Source: Actinobacteria bacterium ADurb.Bin346
GTDB taxonomy: Bacteria; Actinomycetota; Humimicrobiia; Humimicrobiales; Humimicrobiaceae
Length of the DNA stretch: 10,333 nt
Assembly (NCBI GenBank): GCA_002068775.1
Contig: MWAX01000098.1
Coordinates: forward strand, 1-10,333
Reading direction: 5' to 3'
In this document: piece by piece, positions 7,180 to 10,333 of the stretch
Position numbering within the stretch: position 1 is the stretch's first letter
How the letters are laid out: the number at the start of each line of letters is the position of its first letter
Notes under the pieces: generated by a model
What the model saw: the letters and a program-made list of their open reading frames with translations, nothing else
Told to the model about the DNA's origin: nothing
Database searches by the model: none
Translations under genes and position numbers: made by a program

Positions 7180-8039
7180 GCATTGAAGTCTCTGAGGCAA
7201 AAAATATCATCCTGAAGGAATTAAAATATCTTTCCGGGTTTTACCCTTATAATATAAAAAGGTTTTTTGATTTGCGGATGCTGCATGCTGCAAATATCAT
7301 GGCATTTCATGACGAGAACATCAGGTTTTCAGATGATTTCAGCTACAGGCTCGCTAACCTTATTGCAGGTATCGAGCTCCTTGCAACGGGAGTAAACTTT
7401 CACAGCTTTAATACAGATGATTTTGTGATGCTTGCAGAAGACATTAAAATTAGAGCCAGCAGGAAATATAACTCTGTAAAATATAAATCACAAAGTGAAA
7501 AGAATTATACAATCGACCTTTTATATGGCGATATCTTTTATTCGAGGTCAGTGATATATCTCCTTGAGTACGGTGATTATCATATTTTTGAAAGCATCCT
7601 TGAATCTCTTAAATCAGTGCATAAAAACAGGCTGCTTCTTCACCAGAAACTTGTCGAAACAGTAAATAATATTAAGCTGCAGACAAAAATGATTGATTTA
7701 GAAGTTAGAATAGAAGAGATTATAGAAGAGTGTGATTTATCAATACTCGGAGTGAACTCACTGCTCAAGACATCTTTTTTAACGGGGTGGGGATTTTTTG
7801 GAAACAGTGAAACAGCCTTACCTTATAAAATTATTAATGATTTTCTTAATATAAAAGCATATAAGGACCTTTCACTCTTTTTTGCAAGCCTGCCTCCTGA
7901 CTATTATTTTCTGAAAAAAATAAAATATATTGACAATAAGGTTAATTTATTAAAATCAAGGCTGTATGAAAATATATCTGATGTAAAGCCCGGCTGGCTG
8001 AAGGACAACCTTAAAAAACTTGCAAAATTATATTTTTAA
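7152..8039 (+). CDS. HepS-like protein, possible non-catalytic prenyl synthase subunit
   Basis: A 295-residue, mostly helical soluble protein of uncertain identity. It overlaps the end of the second ligase by 28 bases in another frame, which points to translational coupling; no better start exists for over 100 bases. A helix ending in IAGIELLATGVNFHSFNTDD (71-90), then NYTIDLLYGDIFYSRSVIYL (118-137) and VHKNRLLLHQK (156-166), resembles component 1 of the two-subunit heptaprenyl diphosphate synthase, in which the LxGDxF segment is a relic of the isoprenyl synthase fold. No catalytic DDxxD motif is present, as in that subunit. The catalytic partner is not in this window. The match rests on remembered pattern, not a search, and the link to aryl-CoA metabolism is unknown. 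Its codons look more AT-rich than those of the ligases. Confidence 0.55.
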   Translation: MGQKTGIKLSIEVSEAKNIILKELKYLSGFYPYNIKRFFDLRMLHAANIMAFHDENIRFSDDFSYRLANLIAGIELLATGVNFHSFNTDDFVMLAEDIKIRASRKYNSVKYKSQSEKNYTIDLLYGDIFYSRSVIYLLEYGDYHIFESILESLKSVHKNRLLLHQKLVETVNNIKLQTKMIDLEVRIEEIIEECDLSILGVNSLLKTSFLTGWGFFGNSETALPYKIINDFLNIKAYKDLSLFFASLPPDYYFLKKIKYIDNKVNLLKSRLYENISDVKPGWLKDNLKKLAKLYF

Positions 8040-8050
8040 AAAAGTTTTTC

Positions 8051-8069
8051 CCTTAATTTTAGATTAAGG
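8051..8069. terminator. Weak hairpin between convergent genes
   Basis: CCTTAAT (8051-8057) and ATTAAGG (8063-8069) form a seven-pair stem with a five-base loop in the 24-base gap between the HepS-like gene and the MFS gene, overlapping the MFS stop codon. On the - strand it is followed by GGAAAAACTTTTTTT, and on the + strand by GAATCATTTTTATT, so it could serve both genes. The stem is AT-rich and the T-runs are not immediately adjacent, which lowers confidence. Confidence 0.4.
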
Positions 8070-9293
8070 TGAATCATTTTTATTACTCTGTAAAACCCTG
8101 CCGGATTTATAAAATTTTTCCATAAATATCATTAAAATAATCATAATCACAGTGATTATTGAGAAAATAAATACCAGTTCCATACCCTTATTCAGGCTGA
8201 ATTTATTAAAAACAAGACCTATCAGCCAGGGTGATATCACGCCCCCTATATTACCGGACGTTATTAAAAGCGGTAAAATAGTTTTACTGGAATCCGGGAA
8301 AAAATAAATAGTTGCTGATAAAAGAAGCGGCCATATGCCTCCTATTATTATTCCTGTTAATGCCAGACACAATATTATTGCGATGTTACTTGAAAATGAT
8401 GCAGCCAGCTTGAAAGATATCACCGCCAGAGTCGAAAGTAACAGCAGAAGATATGTCGCCTTTATTTTTATGGAAATCAGTCCGACCAGCAGCCTTCCTG
8501 CTGCCATTGTGAGCCAGAAAAATGCAATTGCGTTTCCAGCTATGAACACGGAAAAATTTCTGTCAAGACGAAGAAAAGTAGGAATCCAGGAATTTATGCC
8601 TGACTCGAAAGCTACATAAAAAAATAAAGCAGAAAAAATTGCTGCAATAAGGATTACTGCTTTTTTATTTTTCCACCCGGCTTTTTGTTTACTGCCGGTG
8701 TAGGAATCAGTTTTAGGTATGTTGTGCGGTATCTTTATAAACATAAGAAGTATAAAGTTTATAAACCCGAGTATTGCCATGACAGTAAAAGACATGGATA
8801 GGGCAATCCCATACTTTGTAAACAGCGAAATCAGCATTGGGCCGGCAAATGCTCCGAAGCTGAAAAAAGCCTGTAAGATCAGTATTAACCTGCTTTTCAT
8901 GGCTCTGCCTGATTCTGCAACGAGGACTGTGCCATTCGCTTCAATTAAGCCTATGGAAAGTCCTGTTAAAATAGCTGATATTAAAAGCGAAATAAAGTTT
9001 TTTGAATAAGCCATTAAAAGGTTTGACGCCGGCATCAGTAAATAAATTAAAGGGAATAATTTATTCCTTATATTAAATCTTCCTAAAAAAGTGGTGATAA
9101 AGGCCCCTGAAATAGCGCCTATAGATATTGAAGAGAAAAAATAGCCCATGAGACCCGTAGCAACTCCTGCGCGGGCGCTGAGCTCAATGAGCACCGGACC
9201 TGCAATTACATAATTTGCGCCAATTAGAAAAAAGGCATAAAAAAGACTGATATTAAGCAGCAATATGTTTAATGAAGCTCTGTTTTTATTCAA
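8064..9293 (-). CDS. Major facilitator superfamily transporter
   Basis: A 409-residue inner-membrane permease with about 12 hydrophobic segments and a polar central loop (about 188-212) between the two six-helix halves, the standard MFS layout. The segment EANGTVLVAE (118-127) in the N half, and FESGINSWIPTFLR (229-242) with FWLTMAAGRLLVGL (259-272) in the C half, recall the sugar-permease-like (FucP/YbjJ-type) branch of the family, but the substrate cannot be deduced. The start is TTG, with AGGAAAGAG just upstream on the coding strand; the next ATG is some 48 codons inside and would delete the first helix. It is convergent with the HepS-like gene and divergent from the radical SAM gene, so it is its own transcription unit. 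Nothing ties it to the aryl-CoA genes beyond proximity. Confidence 0.88.
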   Translation of the reverse strand: MNKNRASLNILLLNISLFYAFFLIGANYVIAGPVLIELSARAGVATGLMGYFFSSISIGAISGAFITTFLGRFNIRNKLFPLIYLLMPASNLLMAYSKNFISLLISAILTGLSIGLIEANGTVLVAESGRAMKSRLILILQAFFSFGAFAGPMLISLFTKYGIALSMSFTVMAILGFINFILLMFIKIPHNIPKTDSYTGSKQKAGWKNKKAVILIAAIFSALFFYVAFESGINSWIPTFLRLDRNFSVFIAGNAIAFFWLTMAAGRLLVGLISIKIKATYLLLLLSTLAVISFKLAASFSSNIAIILCLALTGIIIGGIWPLLLSATIYFFPDSSKTILPLLITSGNIGGVISPWLIGLVFNKFSLNKGMELVFIFSIITVIMIILMIFMEKFYKSGRVLQSNKNDSP

Positions 9294-9363
9294 TATCTCT
9301 TTCCTGTTCTGATAATATGTGCTTGCATTTGCATCAATATACTAAAAAAACAAAAAAAATACC

Positions 9364-9385
9364 TGCAAAAAGTGCAGTTTTTGCA
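9364..9385. promoter_or_regulatory. Palindrome in the divergent spacer, operator or leader hairpin
   Basis: TGCAAAAA (9364-9371) and TTTTTGCA (9378-9385) are perfect inverted arms around GTGCAG. The 235-base spacer (9294-9528) between the divergent MFS and radical SAM genes holds no gene that I can support. On the - strand the palindrome is followed after four bases by eight Ts, one G and seven Ts, which is terminator-like ahead of the MFS gene. A TTGCAT direct repeat lies nearby (9323-9334). Either a regulator operator serving both promoters or an attenuator in the MFS leader would fit. No convincing -35/-10 pair was found for either gene. Confidence 0.45.
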
Positions 9386-9528
9386 AAAAAAATGTTATTA
9401 ATTTATCATATCCATTTTGAAGTCAATATATTGCAGGGTGGCCTCACGTATATTGCTTCTATTTATAGTCAGCAGATTTTATTTTTTGTTTTTATAAATT
9501 ATTGTTTGTGCGTCTGGAAAGTTTTTAC

Positions 9529-10333
9529 ATGGCGGGTTTCAAAACAGATCTCATACTGCTTCATGCACCAAGTGTGTATGATTTCAGAAAAAAAAGCATA
9601 ATGTTCGGGCCGGTGAGCGACCTTGTGCCTTCCTCTCCCATATTTGAAATGTACCCTATCGGTTTTATGACAATTGCAAATTATTTGTCTAAAAGGGGCA
9701 TTTCTGTAAGGATTATAAATATTGCTTACAGGATGTTTCATGAGCCGGATCTTGATGTCGAGCTTTTCATAAAAAAACTGAATGCCGTTGCATTCGGTAT
9801 AGACCTTCACTGGCTGCCCCATTGCCAGGGCTCAACTGAGCTTGCAAAGATAGTGAAAAAATATCATCCATGCTCCCCTGTAATTTTTGGGGGTTTTTCT
9901 TCATCTTATTTTTACAGGGAGCTTATAGATTTTTATCAGGTGGATTATATACTCAGGGGAGACTCCACCGAGGAGCCGCTTTTTCAGCTTATTAAATGCT
10001 TAAAATCCACTGATTGCGGCAGAGATAATTTTAAATCCGCAACTGTAACAACTGAAGCTACTGAAGCAAATGCAGCAAATGCTGCAACTGTGACTACTTT
10101 GGCAAATACAGCAAATGCGGCTGCTGCGACGTTAGAGTCAGCCGAGACAGCAGAGCCGGTCGTGCCGGCCGATTCCAGTGAATCTTTTTATAACAGGTTA
10201 AGAAGCATCCCCAATCTTGTATACAAAAAAAACGGGCAGGTATTCACAAACCCCATCAACTGCATATCTACTAACCTTGAAGAGATAGATTTTGATTATC
10301 GCATCATGTTTAAGCAGGTTATAAAATACAGGG
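9529..10333 (+). CDS. Cobalamin-binding-domain radical SAM protein, 3' end missing
   Basis: The first 268 residues of a gene open to the window edge. The ATG is preceded by GGAAAG at seven bases. The visible part is an N-terminal B12-binding-type Rossmann domain: KTDLILLHAPSVYDFR (5-20), FEMYPIGFMTIANYLSKRG, FGIDLHWLPHCQGS (about 92-105), FGGFSSSYFYRE (120-131) and VDYILRGDSTEEP (138-150). These match the B12-binding radical SAM proteins that keep HAPS...DFR, FEMYP and DLHWLPH (I recall a Ta0216-like group, not verified). The CxxxCxxC iron-sulfur motif should follow beyond the edge, so radical SAM activity is inferred. Such enzymes perform methyl transfers or difficult C-C chemistry; the substrate is unknown. 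Between the RGD segment and SIPNLVYKKNG (226-236) lies an unusual Ala/Thr-rich insertion. Confidence 0.85.
   Translation, partial: MAGFKTDLILLHAPSVYDFRKKSIMFGPVSDLVPSSPIFEMYPIGFMTIANYLSKRGISVRIINIAYRMFHEPDLDVELFIKKLNAVAFGIDLHWLPHCQGSTELAKIVKKYHPCSPVIFGGFSSSYFYRELIDFYQVDYILRGDSTEEPLFQLIKCLKSTDCGRDNFKSATVTTEATEANAANAATVTTLANTANAAAATLESAETAEPVVPADSSESFYNRLRSIPNLVYKKNGQVFTNPINCISTNLEEIDFDYRIMFKQVIKYR
10036..10185 (+). repeat. Low-complexity Ala/Thr/Asn/Glu insertion in the radical SAM gene
   Basis: Residues 170-219 read as an Ala/Thr-dominated string (for example TEATEANAANAATVTT) with no hydrophobic core. At DNA level it is built from imperfect repeats of ACTGAAGC, GCAAATGC and GCAACTGT with 6-12 base spacing, which suggests expansion by replication slippage. 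Relatives usually pass from the RGD/E...L...L helix to IPxLxYxxNG with only a short linker. The frame stays open through it and the expected domain resumes afterwards, so it looks tolerated as a flexible linker rather than a break. Confidence 0.7.

Noticed and set aside
8335..9009. Two + strand reading frames of about 95 codons within the MFS gene
   Set aside because: They are antisense shadows of a well-supported membrane protein and resemble no family.
9272..9601. A 109-codon + strand frame across the divergent spacer
   Set aside because: It overlaps the MFS start and the radical SAM start in another frame, has no ribosome site and gives a composition-driven sequence.
9499..9822. A 107-codon - strand frame opposite the radical SAM start
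   Set aside because: The + strand frame here carries clear B12-domain motifs; the antisense frame has no recognisable features.
1..10333. tRNA, rRNA, CRISPR array, insertion sequence or prophage signs
   Set aside because: No cloverleaf-like segments, regularly spaced repeats, transposase motifs or terminal inverted repeats with target duplications were seen.

Overview
The window looks like a stretch of chromosome from an anaerobic prokaryote, most likely an uncultured bacterium. The base composition is moderately AT-rich, with frequent ATA (Ile) and AGG/AGA (Arg) codons. Shine-Dalgarno sites are clear (GGAGG before the ACT gene, GGGGAGG before the first ligase). IorAB is an oxygen-sensitive ferredoxin enzyme, which argues for anaerobic life. 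I cannot name the lineage. Similar IorAB/PaaK/ACT gene sets are known from both anaerobic bacteria and methanogenic archaea; a TATAAT-like box and a HepS-like protein lean towards bacteria.

Bases 1-8039, all on the + strand, form one metabolic block. It opens inside iorA (5' end outside the window), then iorB and a double-ACT-domain protein with a good ribosome site. After a short non-coding spacer comes a 35-residue single-helix membrane protein, which is the small accessory partner typical of SSS-family symporters. The sodium:solute symporter follows 112 bases later, behind two hairpins, one of them terminator-like. A 132-base gap with a long 17-base inverted repeat around a TATAAT box leads to two adjacent, closely related PaaK-type arylacetate-CoA ligases (stop TAA followed at once by ATG). 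A 295-residue protein overlaps the end of the second ligase by 28 bases; it resembles the non-catalytic small subunit of heptaprenyl diphosphate synthase.

The genes suggest one job: interconverting aromatic 2-oxoacids (arylpyruvates), arylacetyl-CoA and arylacetates, with ferredoxin as electron carrier, a dedicated Na+ symporter for an acid or amino acid, and an ACT protein as likely amino-acid sensor. The direction is open: degradation of aromatic amino acids, or their reductive synthesis from arylacetates. The link to the HepS-like protein is unexplained.

From 8064 the layout changes. An MFS transporter runs on the - strand (8064-9293, TTG start), convergent with the HepS-like gene across a 24-base gap. 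A 235-base divergent spacer with a strong small palindrome separates it from a cobalamin-binding-type radical SAM gene that starts at 9529 and runs off the right edge. That gene carries an odd Ala/Thr-rich insertion of about 50 residues. No tRNA, rRNA, CRISPR array or insertion sequence was seen.
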